A DNA stretch of 42,433 bases from an uncultured Ilumatobacter sp. GTDB taxonomy: Bacteria; Actinomycetota; Acidimicrobiia; Acidimicrobiales; Ilumatobacteraceae. A model generated the notes under the pieces. It saw only the letters and a program-made list of their open reading frames with translations. It was not told the DNA's origin and did not search any database. This document shows positions 15,988 to 25,417 of the stretch, in pieces (positions within the stretch are counted from its first letter, which is position 1; every line of letters begins with the position of its first letter). Where the stretch lies: the NCBI GenBank assembly GCA_905182555.1, contig CAJJBX010000024.1, forward strand, positions 1-42,433. Reading direction: 5' to 3'. The position numbers were made by a program, and so were the translations under genes.

Positions 15988-17757
15988 TCAGCTCGAGAAC
16001 CAGATGGTGCTGTTCGCCGGGATCACGCCGGTGGTGTGCATCTCGGCGGGCTCGCTGGCGAACACCGGTTGGGTGATTGCTAATTCGCGATGATCGAGGT
16101 CGAGCTGCACGGGTTCGTCGGTCGGGTTCACGACGACGACGAGATCGCCGCGGCGGACTGCGATGACTTCAGGACCGATGTCGATTGTCTGCGCCTCAAG
16201 CGGCTGGGACACCGCGAACTCGTCACGGACCTCGCCAAGTGACTGGTACATGTGCAGGGTTGAGTTCTCGATGTCGTCGATCTCAGACACCGACCGCTCG
16301 CCCCATGCGGCCGGCTGCGGGAGCCACGGCTCGCCGACGGTGCCATCGGCACTGGGTGTGGAGAATCCATACGACGACGATGCGTCATTGGTCCACGGCA
16401 TCGGGACGCGACAGCCGTCGCGGCCGATCTCGGCGCCATCCGTCCGCTCGAAGACAGGATCCTCACGCCTGTCGGCCGGAATATCAAAGACCTCTGGCAG
16501 GCCGAGTTCTTCACCTTGGTAGAGGTACAGGCTGCCGGGGAGAGCGAAAATCAGTGCAGCCATCGCCCGTGCCCGCCGTTCGCCGAGCGCGAGGTCGACG
16601 TTGGCGCGCGACAGGGCCAGGTTGTTGTTCGTCCATATTTCGGGCAGGTGTGCGTCTGACCGGCCGAGGCGGGTGACGATCCGTTGGATGTCGTGGTTGT
16701 TGAGCGTCCAGGCCGGAGGCACACCCGTTTTGGCAAGGATTGCGATCGGGTCGAGCATCGCCTGTTCGATCGAGTGCTTCTCCCACGGGGTCAGCATCAG
16801 GTCGAACGAGAACATTTGGTGGAACTGGTCCGGCTCGGTGAACGCCTTGACCAACTCGGGCCGGCGAACCGCATAGGCCTCAGCGACCATCATCAACTCG
16901 CGACCGGGGTGGCCCGACTCGTAGTTGTCGATCGTCGCCCGGAAACGGCGCCACACGTCGTGGCCCTCGGGCCGGAACACCGTGTACTCGTTCATCCAGG
17001 TGATGTCGAGCACGCCGACCTCGGGGCCGACCGGCGGCTGATTGGGGAGATCCGGATGCTTGCCGGTGCCAGCAACTGCGTCGACGCGGAAGCCCTCGAC
17101 TCCGCGATCGAACCAGAACTTGAAGATCTCATCGAAGAGCTGATGGACGTCGGTGTGCGTGTGATCAAGGTCGGGCTGCTCGCGAGCAAACGTGTGGAGG
17201 TACCACTGGCCGCCCTTGCCGTTGTTGGCAGCCGGGTCGGCATCGAGGCGTGTCCAGGCCGGCCCGCCGAATGCCGACTGCCAGTTGTTTGGGGGTTCGT
17301 TGCCAGCGTCGCCCTTGCCGTCTCGGAAGTAGAAGCGGGCCCGCTCCGGACTGTTCGGATCGGATGCGAGCGCAGCGATGAACCAACGGTGCTCGATGCT
17401 GCAGTGGCTCGGCACGAGGTCCATGAGGATTTTGATGCCGAGGTTGCGCGCGTCGGCGAGCAGCGCATCGAAGTCATCGAGAGTGCCGTACTCGTCGTGG
17501 ATGTCGAAGTAGTTGGCGACGTCGTAACCGTGATCGTGCTGCGGCGACGGGTAGCACGGATTGAGCCAGATGGCTTCGACGCCGAGCGACGCGATGTGGC
17601 CGAGCCGTGAGCGAATGCCTGCGAGGTCGCCGACGCCGTCGCCGTTGGAGTCAGCGAACGAGCGAACGTAGACCTGATAGACCAACGCGTCCTTCCACCA
17701 CGGACGGGCGTAGGGATGTGCGAGACGGTCATTGCTGCTAGCAAAGGGCTCGCTCAT
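15988..17757 (-). CDS. Alpha-glucosidase (GH13, oligo-1,6-glucosidase type)
   Basis: 589 residues, usual length for GH13 alpha-glucosidases. Conserved regions in order: VYQVYVRSFADSNGDGVGDL, AIWLNPCYPSPQHDHGYDV, DLVPSHCS, GFRVDAVAG (catalytic nucleophile Asp), MMVAEAY (acid/base Glu), LNNHDIQRIVTR (transition-state Asp), and LYLYQGEELGLPEVFDIP. A C-terminal beta domain follows. It would release glucose from maltose-type or isomaltose-type oligosaccharides in the cytoplasm, as there is no signal peptide. ATG 17757. It is 66 bp downstream of the GH3 gene on the same strand, with a LacI-type operator just before the start codon. Confidence 0.92.
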   Translation of the reverse strand: MSEPFASSNDRLAHPYARPWWKDALVYQVYVRSFADSNGDGVGDLAGIRSRLGHIASLGVEAIWLNPCYPSPQHDHGYDVANYFDIHDEYGTLDDFDALLADARNLGIKILMDLVPSHCSIEHRWFIAALASDPNSPERARFYFRDGKGDAGNEPPNNWQSAFGGPAWTRLDADPAANNGKGGQWYLHTFAREQPDLDHTHTDVHQLFDEIFKFWFDRGVEGFRVDAVAGTGKHPDLPNQPPVGPEVGVLDITWMNEYTVFRPEGHDVWRRFRATIDNYESGHPGRELMMVAEAYAVRRPELVKAFTEPDQFHQMFSFDLMLTPWEKHSIEQAMLDPIAILAKTGVPPAWTLNNHDIQRIVTRLGRSDAHLPEIWTNNNLALSRANVDLALGERRARAMAALIFALPGSLYLYQGEELGLPEVFDIPADRREDPVFERTDGAEIGRDGCRVPMPWTNDASSSYGFSTPSADGTVGEPWLPQPAAWGERSVSEIDDIENSTLHMYQSLGEVRDEFAVSQPLEAQTIDIGPEVIAVRRGDLVVVVNPTDEPVQLDLDHRELAITQPVFASEPAEMHTTGVIPANSTIWFSS

Positions 17758-17768
17758 ACACAGCGCAA

Positions 17769-17782
17769 TGTAAGTGCTTTCA
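17769..17782. promoter_or_regulatory. LacI-family-type operator
   Basis: TGTAAGTGCTTTCA fits the LacI/CcpA-type consensus TGWAARCGYTWWCA at 13 of 14 positions (central C replaced by T). It ends 12 bases before the GH13 start codon, so bound repressor would block initiation or early elongation. No regulator gene of the LacI family is in the window. Confidence 0.5.
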
Positions 17783-17823
17783 GTCCCGTTGCAAACCCGT
17801 TCACTGGCCGTTCAGTAGCGACT

Positions 17824-20320
17824 TCAGGCGAGGGTCACCCGTAAACGCTGTCGAATGTCTGTCGCCGATGCCGCAATCACGACTTCGTAGTCGCCGGCGT
17901 CGACAATCCAGCTGCCTGTTGCTGTATCCCAGCGCCGGAATGCCGAACGTGGGAACTCCAGCTGAGCCGCATGCGACGCGCCGGGCTCGACGACGAACTT
18001 GTCCCAGGTCTTCAGTTCCTTGGGCGGCCGAATGCAGGGCGCATCAATCGCTGCGATGTAGCCCTGCACGACAACGGTTGCGACCCGACTGCCCGTTGCT
18101 GCGACCGGGACTTCAACCGTGATGCCGTCAGCGGACTCGGATGTGATGACGGCGTTCCCCCAACTTGCCGAGCCATAACTGAGGCCGTGGCCGAACGCGA
18201 AGCGTGGAGCGATGTCGCGTGCGTCGTAGCCGCGATACCCAATGAAGAGCCCTTCGCCGTACGCCTGGGTGCCGTTGCCAGCACCGTCGTGGTCGGGGAG
18301 ATGGTGGAGGTAGGCCGGATGGTCAGCCAGCCGTACTGGAATCGTCGTGGGGAGGCGTCCGCCGGGGTCGGCGACGCCGAGGAGTACGAGTCTCGCCTGG
18401 CGGACTCGAAGGGCAGGAAGCACTACGGCGAAGGGTCTGTCGTGGACTGGCGTCGGCTGCATCGGCCCAATCCATCGTCACCGGTGAGCCGGCGTTGACA
18501 ATCACGGCGGTCCGCGGGTTGGCCGCAACGACTCGGCGCACCAACTCGTTCTGGCGCCCGGGGAGATCCATGGTGGTCCGGTCGAAGCCTTCGGTTTCCC
18601 ATTCGTCGTTGGTGCCGACCATCACAACAGCGACGTCGGCCGCGGCAGCCGCAGCGGCTGCTCGCTCCATCAGGTCGCCAGGTTCGGGGGAACGGAACCC
18701 GACACGAAGCGCCGCGAACCCGTTCATTTCCGAGGTGGCCCAACGCAGGTTCAATTCAATCGGAACACCGGCAGTGCACTCGACGGTTGCAGTGGCTTCG
18801 ACGCTTCCATACCCGAAGAACTCCTGGCTTCGAGGCAGTTCCATCTGGACGTCGTTGATGATCGTGGCGCCGTCGATGTCCATGATGAATGGTCCGGTGG
18901 ACACGACACCGATGACATGGGGGCCGTCGCTGTCGGGCACGAACGATCCAGTGATTCGTGTGGCGAAGCCCCGCGGGTCGACGCCCTCGGGAGTCGAGCC
19001 GAAGAAGCGGACCATCGATGAGGGAGCGGTCTGCTTGACCACAGCGTCGCCGGTCCAGTCGCGTCCGTTGATGTACTCGATGTGGAGGCCGGGCTCGCCG
19101 TTGGGTTGTACGAGCTGGCGCCGTAGCGCGACCGGTGTGAGCCGGTCGATGCGGACGCCTGCTTCGAAGGTGACCGCTGCGTCGGTTGATGTGCCCGGTC
19201 CAACGCGGTCGGTGATGGCGTCGACCAGGGTGCGATGGCCGAACGGAACCAGGCTCGCTGATCCGCCACCCATTGATCGATCGATTGTTGCGTTGGGGCC
19301 GATCACTGCAACCGACGTGAGTGTTGCGGCGTCGAAGGGCAAGACCGGGGTGCCATCGAGCGACTCGTTCCGCAACAGGATGGTGCCGCTGACAGCGGCT
19401 CGACGCGTGAGCGCCCGTTCGGCTGGATCGTCGACCGACTCTTCAGGATCGTGAGCGCTGCGCTCGTCGGCGCGGACCCGTTGGGCGAGCACGAGGATGT
19501 CGCGCACCAACGAATCGACCTGCGCCTCAGTGACCTCGCCGCGCTCGACGCAAGCCACCAGTTTGTCGCCGTAAACGCGAACGGGCGCAGGCATCTCGAT
19601 GTTCAACCCGGCGTTCGCAGCGGGCGTTGCTTCGTGCACGCCGAACCAGTCCGAAACGACGAAGCCGTCGAAACCCCACTCGGTTCGCAAGATGTCGGTC
19701 AGCAGCCCACGGTGGTGTGCGCAGAACTCGCCGTTCAACTTGTTGTAGGCACTCATGATGCCCCACGCCCCAGCGTCGCGAACGGTGGCCTCGAACGGCC
19801 GCAGGTACAACTCGCGCAGCGTGCGATCGTCGACCTGGACGTTGACGGTCATCCGTTCGATCTCGGTGTCGTTGCACACGAAATGCTTCACCGTCACCGC
19901 GACGTCGTGTGACTGCACGCCGCGTACGTACTCGGTGGCGAGCGCAGCGGTCAGCTCGGGGTCTTCGCTGTAGCACTCGAAGGTTCGCCCGCCGACTGGC
20001 GTGCGATGCAGGTTGACGTTCGGGCCGAGCAGAACATGTGCGCTCTTGCGGCGTGCTTCCAGACCGAGCAGCGAGCCGATCTCGCGGAGCAGAGCGGGGT
20101 CCCACGTCGCACCGAGTGTGATGCCGGCGGGCACCGCCACGCCAGGCGTTCCGCCGCCTCCATGGCCTTCGCCGCGGATGCCGGTCGGACCGTCGGACAT
20201 CTTGATTGCAGGGATGCTGGCGTCGGGGAAGGCGCGTGTTTCCCAGGTGGTCCGACCGGCGACCAAGCGGCATTTGTCGCTGAGTGAGAGAGAGCTAAGG
20301 GCTACGTCGATGTCGATCAC
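17824..20320 (-). pseudogene. Beta-glucosidase (GH3 with PA14 insert), frameshifted near the C-terminus
   Basis: A GH3 enzyme in two frames. The first (20320 to about 18470) has LLGPNVNLHRTPVGGRTFECYSEDP (given here in pieces: LLGPNVNLHRTP, GGRTFECYSEDP), VKHFVCND, the nucleophile motif GFVVSDWFGVHE, VSGTILLRN, a PA14-type insert (FATRITGSFVPDSDGPHVIG), and VMVGTNDEWETEGFDR. It reaches AGSPVTMDWADAADA and then loses frame. The second frame resumes at LLGVADPGGRLPTTIPVRLA and continues through GYDARDIAPRFAFGHGLSYG and a fibronectin III-like C-terminal domain to 17824. The net shift is one inserted base between about 18350 and 18460, and more than one indel is possible there. It hydrolyses terminal beta-glucosides. 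GTG 20320 has AGGA about 10 bases upstream. Confidence 0.85.
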
Positions 20321-20407
20321 GCTGCGATCCTGGCAGATGAGACCGGTATCGGACAGTGCTGCTGGCGAACCTCGTCGGTTTGCTGATCGACACACAGAGC
20401 GAGTGGG

Positions 20408-20425
20408 GTTCGCGAACAACGTTCG
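20408..20425. promoter_or_regulatory. Overlapping palindromes in the GH3/GGDEF divergent promoter
   Basis: GTTCGCGAAC (20408-20417) is a perfect palindrome and overlaps CGAAC-AAC-GTTCG (20413-20425). The second resembles the actinobacterial LexA box (CGAAC-N4-GTTCG), but its spacer is 3 nt rather than 4. It sits 43 bases before the GGDEF start. A regulator site is plausible; its identity is not settled. Confidence 0.35.
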
Positions 20426-20467
20426 GAATACCTCAAGCACCCGTCACGGCAAACCGATAGACGATTA

Positions 20468-21904
20468 ATGACGAATCAGATGGAGGCAATGGCCTCTCAG
20501 CCAGGTGAAGACGGTTCGAGCATGTGTCCGCCGACCCGGGCGCCATTGGAACTGATCCGAGAACATTCGTTCCGCCTCATCGACGTGTTGCCGGTCGCGG
20601 TCTTCGTGATCGACCAAACAGGCAACATTCTGTACGCCAATCAACGGCTTGTCGACATGGTTGGCTTGGTCCGCGAAGCGCTCCTCGGCCGCTCAGCTTT
20701 TGAATTTATTGACCCCCGTGACACCGAATTCGCGCTTGACCTGCTCAACGCAGGCTCCGAATATCACGGGACGATCATGGGGCCGAGTCGCATCCGGTAC
20801 GTCGACCCCACCGGTGGGTGCCACCACTCCCAGTTCTGGGCGTACGAGTGCCCGCCCGAAATCGGCGTCCCGGGATACGTGATCACGCTGACCGCTGAGT
20901 CCGTACGCGACGTGCTTGCAACAGCCGTTGGAGCGGTTGCCGCCGACGAACCACTCGAGCGCAACCTTGCAGCCATTGCGACCTCAGGCCGCGCTGCACC
21001 GTTCGACGGCATCGGCACGATTCTCGTGGTTGAGCCCGCCTCGTCGACCGAGGCCGAGCGATTTCGCAGCGTCGGCCCGTGGCCACTCGACGATGAACTG
21101 ATCAACGCAACTGGAACGCCGTGGCATCGGTCCTTCGTTACTGGTCAGATGCAAGACATCACCGACTGTGGCCTACCGGGCATTGGTGACCAGTGCCGTG
21201 ACGGTATGGCCAGTGCCGGCCTGCCGGCTGCGTGGGTGCGTCCAGTTCTCCATGCATCAGGCAAAGTTGCTGCCGTGTTCATCGTGTGGCGGCGGACTCC
21301 GTCGCGTGTGAGCCCGAATCATGAGGCGCATCTCAGCGAAGCAACGCGTCTCACTCTCCTCGTACTTAAACAGGCGCATCATCGTGCTGAGTTGGAAGTT
21401 GCAGCCCATCGAGATGCACTGACTGGTGTGGGAAATCGAGCATCGCTCAACGACCGAATCGGCCACGACACCAGCCATCCAAGTGCACTGTTCATCGACC
21501 TTGATCAGTTCAAGGCGGTCAACGACACGTTCGGCCATTCGGTCGGCGACGAGGTGATTGCCCTTGTGGGTCGTCGGATCTCTGCCGCTGTCCGCCGTGG
21601 TGACGATGTCTACCGAAGCGGCGGCGATGAATTCGTGGTCGTTTGCGACCTGAAATCCGGCGACCCGGATGCCGCTGCCGGTCTGGTCGGGCTTGCTAAG
21701 CGCATCGTCGATCGCATCGCTGTGCCGTTCGACTGCGGCGAGCATCGCATCGGGATCGGCGCCACGGTCGGCATTGCGTCTGGGCGTCCATCGACAGGAA
21801 CTCGGCGTTCCTTAGCGGAGACGATCTGTGTTGCTGACCGAGCTATGTATGTCGCGAAGGAGCGCTGTCGAGGCTCGGTGTTCCACGCAGATGCCCAAAG
21901 TTGA
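20468..21904 (+). CDS. Diguanylate cyclase with PAS and GAF-like sensor regions
   Basis: 478 residues. A PAS domain (about residues 30-140: LIDVLPVAVFVIDQTGNILY, LLGRSAFEFIDPRD) is followed by a GAF-like region (about 145-300) and a GGDEF domain starting at HRDALTGVGNRASLNDRI. The active-site loop is intact: SGGDEF with GGDEF at residues 385-389. An inhibitory I-site RRGD lies five residues upstream, so feedback inhibition by c-di-GMP is expected. No EAL domain and no membrane helix, so it is a cytoplasmic enzyme making c-di-GMP from two GTP in response to an unknown signal. It is divergent from the GH3 gene over a 147-bp shared promoter region. Confidence 0.92.
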   Translation: MTNQMEAMASQPGEDGSSMCPPTRAPLELIREHSFRLIDVLPVAVFVIDQTGNILYANQRLVDMVGLVREALLGRSAFEFIDPRDTEFALDLLNAGSEYHGTIMGPSRIRYVDPTGGCHHSQFWAYECPPEIGVPGYVITLTAESVRDVLATAVGAVAADEPLERNLAAIATSGRAAPFDGIGTILVVEPASSTEAERFRSVGPWPLDDELINATGTPWHRSFVTGQMQDITDCGLPGIGDQCRDGMASAGLPAAWVRPVLHASGKVAAVFIVWRRTPSRVSPNHEAHLSEATRLTLLVLKQAHHRAELEVAAHRDALTGVGNRASLNDRIGHDTSHPSALFIDLDQFKAVNDTFGHSVGDEVIALVGRRISAAVRRGDDVYRSGGDEFVVVCDLKSGDPDAAAGLVGLAKRIVDRIAVPFDCGEHRIGIGATVGIASGRPSTGTRRSLAETICVADRAMYVAKERCRGSVFHADAQS

Positions 21905-21979
21905 GTCGCTGCTGGCGTTCTCGCGCTGACCGCGCGTGCATCAACCACTCGGCGCGCGTGGGAATCTAGGTTTGGGCTC

Positions 21980-22828
21980 GTGACTGATGTTGGGATGGTG
22001 ATCGCGCGCGGCAACGTGGCTGTGGTGACCGGTGGCGCGAGCGGAATCGGTTTGGCTGTTGCCGAGCAGCTGATAGCGCGCGGGATGCGGGTGGCACTCG
22101 CAGACATCGACGATGCCAAACTGCGTGCGGTGACAGCCCGGCTCACCGAGGGCGGCGCCGACGTGCTCGCCCATGCCTGCGACACGTCGTCCGCGCAGTC
22201 CATGGGTGACTTCGCCGACGCAGTGCTCACAAGGTTCGGAGCGGCTCACCTCCTCTTCAACAACGCGGGTATCGCAGGGGTCGGTGACGCCTGGGGTGGC
22301 ACCCTCGACCTCTGGGACCGAGTCATCGGCGTCAACCTGTACGGCGTCGTCCATGGCATCCGCGCCTTCCTTCCAATCATGGAGCAGCAGGGCATTGGAC
22401 ACATCGTGAACACCGCGTCGATGGCTGGACTCACGCCGGTGCCGGGACTTGCTCCGTATGCCGCGACCAAGCACGCCGTCGTTGGCCTGAGCGAGTCGCT
22501 GTACCTCGAGCAGCAGGCTGCCGGATCGCCGATCGGCGTCAGTGTGCTCTGCCCCGGCTTTGTCAAGACCGACCTGATGATCAGCGAACCAGCCACGGTC
22601 AACGCGCCCATCGCCCAGCTGATTGCCGGGGTCCTTGCTGCCGGCGTTGACAATGGCATTCCCGCAGCTGACGTCGCAGGCCGCCTCGTCGAGGCGGTCG
22701 GTGCCCGCCAATTTTGGATCCTCACCCACGACGATATGGCTCAGATTCCTGTCGAACGGATGCTGCGAGCCAGCACACAGACCAACCCCACCGCACTCGG
22801 CGCTGCCGCCGAATCCGAAGTGACCTGA
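21980..22828 (+). CDS. Short-chain dehydrogenase/reductase (SDR)
   Basis: 282 residues. It has VVTGGASGIGLAVAEQL (TGxxxGxG), LADIDDAKL (Asp after strand 2, which favours NAD over NADP), LLFNNAGIAG, the catalytic Ser in VNTASMAGL, and YAATKHAVVGLSES with the catalytic Tyr/Lys. The C-terminus continues VSVLCPGFVKTDL. It is 26 bp upstream of the methyltransferase start, though a functional link is unlikely. GTG 21980 is used because upstream sequence is not coding-like. Substrate unknown. In an organism with mycofactocin genes some SDRs use that cofactor, but nothing here shows it. Confidence 0.88.
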   Translation: MTDVGMVIARGNVAVVTGGASGIGLAVAEQLIARGMRVALADIDDAKLRAVTARLTEGGADVLAHACDTSSAQSMGDFADAVLTRFGAAHLLFNNAGIAGVGDAWGGTLDLWDRVIGVNLYGVVHGIRAFLPIMEQQGIGHIVNTASMAGLTPVPGLAPYAATKHAVVGLSESLYLEQQAAGSPIGVSVLCPGFVKTDLMISEPATVNAPIAQLIAGVLAAGVDNGIPAADVAGRLVEAVGARQFWILTHDDMAQIPVERMLRASTQTNPTALGAAAESEVT

Positions 22829-22854
22829 CAGCGATCGAAAGCAGAATTACTACA

Positions 22855-24141
22855 ATGGGAACCTCCACATCATCGTTTGGCGTCAGCAAACGCGAGTCAC
22901 ATGACTCCTCGGACTTCTATAGCCGCTTCGCGCCGCCGCAGATCAGCAACGATGACACACTCGGCGAAACCGGTGAGATCGATGTGATGTATGTCGGCGA
23001 TGCCCGCGACATGTCAAAGGTGCCCGACGGCTCGGTTGCACTCGTCGTCACCTCCCCGCCCTACTTTGCGGGCAAGGAATACGAGACAGCGCTTGGCGAA
23101 GGCCACGTGCCGGCCGACTACATCGAGTACCTCACGATGCTGCGCGATGTCCTGCGCGAGAGCGCACGCACGCTCGAGCCCGGCGGTCGGCTGGCCGTCA
23201 ATGTTGCCAACCTCGGCCGCAAGCCATATCGCAGCCTTGCTGCCGACGTCACCACGATTCTGCAGGACGATCTCCGCCTTCTGCTCCGAGGCGAAGTTGT
23301 CTGGCAGAAGCAACGTGGGGCCAGCGGCTCCTGTGCCTGGGGTTCCTACCAGTCGCCGGCGAACCCGGTCTTGAGAGACACGACTGAGCGCGTGATCATT
23401 GCCAGCAAGGGACGTTTTGACCGTGTCGGCTTTGGCAACCGCGACGGTCAGAGCACCGAAGGCATCGCCACCGTGCCAGGTGACGAGTTCATGGAAGCCA
23501 CGCTGGACGTCTGGGAGATTCCCGCCGAGAGCGCAACCCGCGTTGGGCACCCCGCCCCGTTCCCAGTCGCATTGGTCGAACGATGCCTGCATCTTTTCAC
23601 CTACGAAGGCGACATTGTGCTCGACCCGTTCATGGGTTCGGGCACGACGGCAGTTGCGGCGAAGAACACCGGGCGTCACTACGTCGGCTACGACACGGAC
23701 CCGGGTTATGTGAAGCAGGCCGAGGAACGCGTGAAGTCGCTCGCCCAGCGCGACCTCCCCGACCGCCGCACCCTCAAGGAAATGGCCCGCACGCTCCTCG
23801 ACGAAGCTGGCTACACCGATGTCAACGAGCCAGCACGGGTGTCGCCTGGGGTTACCGTCAATTTCCGAGCGACGAGCCCCGAGGGCGTTGTTCGAATCTT
23901 CGAACTCGGCGGAGTTAACACGCCGGCCCGGCCGGGCCTGAGCCGCATCGAGAATGTGTGGAAGGCCATTGCCAAAGCGGCAATCTGTCGTGAGGTCGAG
24001 CCTGACACCGATGTGATCGTCCTCACCGTCGGCACGATCCGTGGTGGTCCGCTCGCAGCCGTCTCGGGCGACAACGGCCCGATCACCGCAGTGATCGATG
24101 CCAGCCAACCTGACGCTGTTGATCGCATCCGAGCGCTCTAA
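22855..24141 (+). CDS. Solo site-specific DNA methyltransferase (beta-type) with extra C-terminal domain
   Basis: 428 residues. Motif IV comes first (TSPPYF, residues 66-71), then the target-recognition region, then the SAM-binding motif I DPFMGSGTTAVAA (from residue 257), the order of beta-class amino methyltransferases. SPPY is common in N4-cytosine enzymes, though N6-adenine enzymes of this class also occur. After about residue 300 an extra domain of roughly 120 residues follows (RIFELGGVNTPARPGLSRIE, NVWKAIAKAAICREV, VIVLTVGTI), which looks like a small alpha/beta domain of unknown role. No restriction gene adjoins, so it is probably an epigenetic or orphan enzyme. ATG 22855 is chosen over the longer frame, which overlaps the SDR. 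Confidence 0.85.
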   Translation: MGTSTSSFGVSKRESHDSSDFYSRFAPPQISNDDTLGETGEIDVMYVGDARDMSKVPDGSVALVVTSPPYFAGKEYETALGEGHVPADYIEYLTMLRDVLRESARTLEPGGRLAVNVANLGRKPYRSLAADVTTILQDDLRLLLRGEVVWQKQRGASGSCAWGSYQSPANPVLRDTTERVIIASKGRFDRVGFGNRDGQSTEGIATVPGDEFMEATLDVWEIPAESATRVGHPAPFPVALVERCLHLFTYEGDIVLDPFMGSGTTAVAAKNTGRHYVGYDTDPGYVKQAEERVKSLAQRDLPDRRTLKEMARTLLDEAGYTDVNEPARVSPGVTVNFRATSPEGVVRIFELGGVNTPARPGLSRIENVWKAIAKAAICREVEPDTDVIVLTVGTIRGGPLAAVSGDNGPITAVIDASQPDAVDRIRAL

Positions 24142-24145
24142 CCGC

Positions 24146-24186
24146 GTCACACTTCGGTCAGACCGGTTTCAGAGGGTCTGTGTGAC
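24146..24186. terminator. Bulged hairpin after the methyltransferase gene
   Basis: GTCACA (24146-24151) pairs with TGTGAC (24181-24186), and an inner CAGACC (24159-24164) pairs with GGTCTG (24175-24180). It starts 4 bases after the stop codon and precedes the MFS gene. A terminator role is likely; no U-tract. Confidence 0.45.
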
Positions 24187-24225
24187 ACGGAGGGGCCGAG
24201 TGAGGGTCGCAGATAGTTTGCTGCG

Positions 24226-25413
24226 GTGACATCGGCTGGGGAAGGAGCGGAACTGAGCTCGACTGACTCGCGGGCGCTTGCGTCTGTTGCTGTGCAGTTC
24301 TTCGTGAACGGGGCGGTCTTTGCTTCTTTTGTTCCTCGGTTTCCTGAAATTCGCGATCGGCTCGGCCTGAGCCTCGACGAGCTCGGGGTGATGTTGACGA
24401 TTGGCGCATTAATCGGGCTTGTTGCGAGCATGGCGTCGCCAGCGATCATCCATCGATTGGGAACGCGTCGAGCCTTGATCGCGCTCGTGATGTTCATGCT
24501 TGTCGGACTCGTCATCGTCGGGCTTGCGTCGACTCCTGTCGTCTTCCTCATCGGGTTCTCGGCGATTTTGATGGCCGATGGGGTCGTGGATGTAGCAATG
24601 AACCTGCAGGGCTCCTGGTTGAGTGCCCGGCGCCACGCCCCGGTGATGAATCGTCTCCACGGCCTCTGGAGCCTCGGCACGGTTGCCGGCGGCCTCGTCG
24701 CAGCGCAAGCAGCCGCGTCGGGTGTCTCGCTCAGAACACAGCTGGTCACTGTGGCCGTCGTACTCGCCGCTGCGCTGGTCTTTGTTGGTCGCGGGCTGCT
24801 GCAGGTTGACGAAGGTGGCAACGAACCCGACGCCGTTGACGGTGTCGTGCCGAAGCGCACACGGGCCCGCTGGGTCATGCTGATTGTGTTGGCGGTGTCA
24901 GGCGGTTTCGCTCTTACCGTCGAGTTGGTGTCGAGCGACTGGGCGGCGTTCCGACTGAGCGAAGACTTCGACACCTCCCTTGGCTTTGCTGGCCTCGGAT
25001 TCGTTGCCTTCACCGTCGGGATGACGATCGGGCGGCTCTTCGGTGACGCCATGCTGGTTCGACTTGGCGATGCGTTGCTGTTCCGTGGTGCCATCGTGGT
25101 GTCCGGGATCGGCCTCGCCGTGGCTGCTTTTGCGCCGCACGAACTCCCCGTGCTCCTCGGCTACTCGATCGCCGGTGTGGGTATTTCCGTATTCTTCCCG
25201 AAGCTGTACGACGACGCTGCCAAGTTCCCGGGGCGACGAGGCGTGGCGCTCACATGGTTGCGCTCAGGTTCGAGCCTGATGTCGTTGGTGATCCCAACCA
25301 CAGTTGGTTTCTTGGCCGCCTCGCGGCTCTCGGTCGGAGCGGCGACTGCAATCGTCACGCTGCCCTGCATCATTGGTTTCTTCGGGCTGACCTTCCGGCG
25401 ACCGCCAGCTTGA
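24226..25413 (+). CDS. MFS transporter (YbjJ/fucose-permease-like)
   Basis: 395 residues with about 12 membrane helices. PRFPEIRDRLGLSLDELGVM after helix 1 is typical of the YbjJ-like MFS group. IHRLGTRRALI supplies the loop 2-3 basic motif, and DVAMNLQGSWLSARRHAPVM plus NRLHGLWSLGTVAGGL are the conserved helix 4-5 segments. A charged central loop (DEGGNEPDAVDGVVPKR) separates the halves. Substrate unknown; related proteins are annotated as sugar or drug exporters. GTG start at 24226. It ends 4 bp from a convergent small gene. Confidence 0.85.
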   Translation: MTSAGEGAELSSTDSRALASVAVQFFVNGAVFASFVPRFPEIRDRLGLSLDELGVMLTIGALIGLVASMASPAIIHRLGTRRALIALVMFMLVGLVIVGLASTPVVFLIGFSAILMADGVVDVAMNLQGSWLSARRHAPVMNRLHGLWSLGTVAGGLVAAQAAASGVSLRTQLVTVAVVLAAALVFVGRGLLQVDEGGNEPDAVDGVVPKRTRARWVMLIVLAVSGGFALTVELVSSDWAAFRLSEDFDTSLGFAGLGFVAFTVGMTIGRLFGDAMLVRLGDALLFRGAIVVSGIGLAVAAFAPHELPVLLGYSIAGVGISVFFPKLYDDAAKFPGRRGVALTWLRSGSSLMSLVIPTTVGFLAASRLSVGAATAIVTLPCIIGFFGLTFRRPPA

Positions 25414-25417
25414 CGGC

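Noticed and set aside
15737..16093. 118-codon plus-strand frame between DedA and GH13
   Set aside because: No family resemblance, an odd Cys-rich composition, and it runs into the antisense of GH13.
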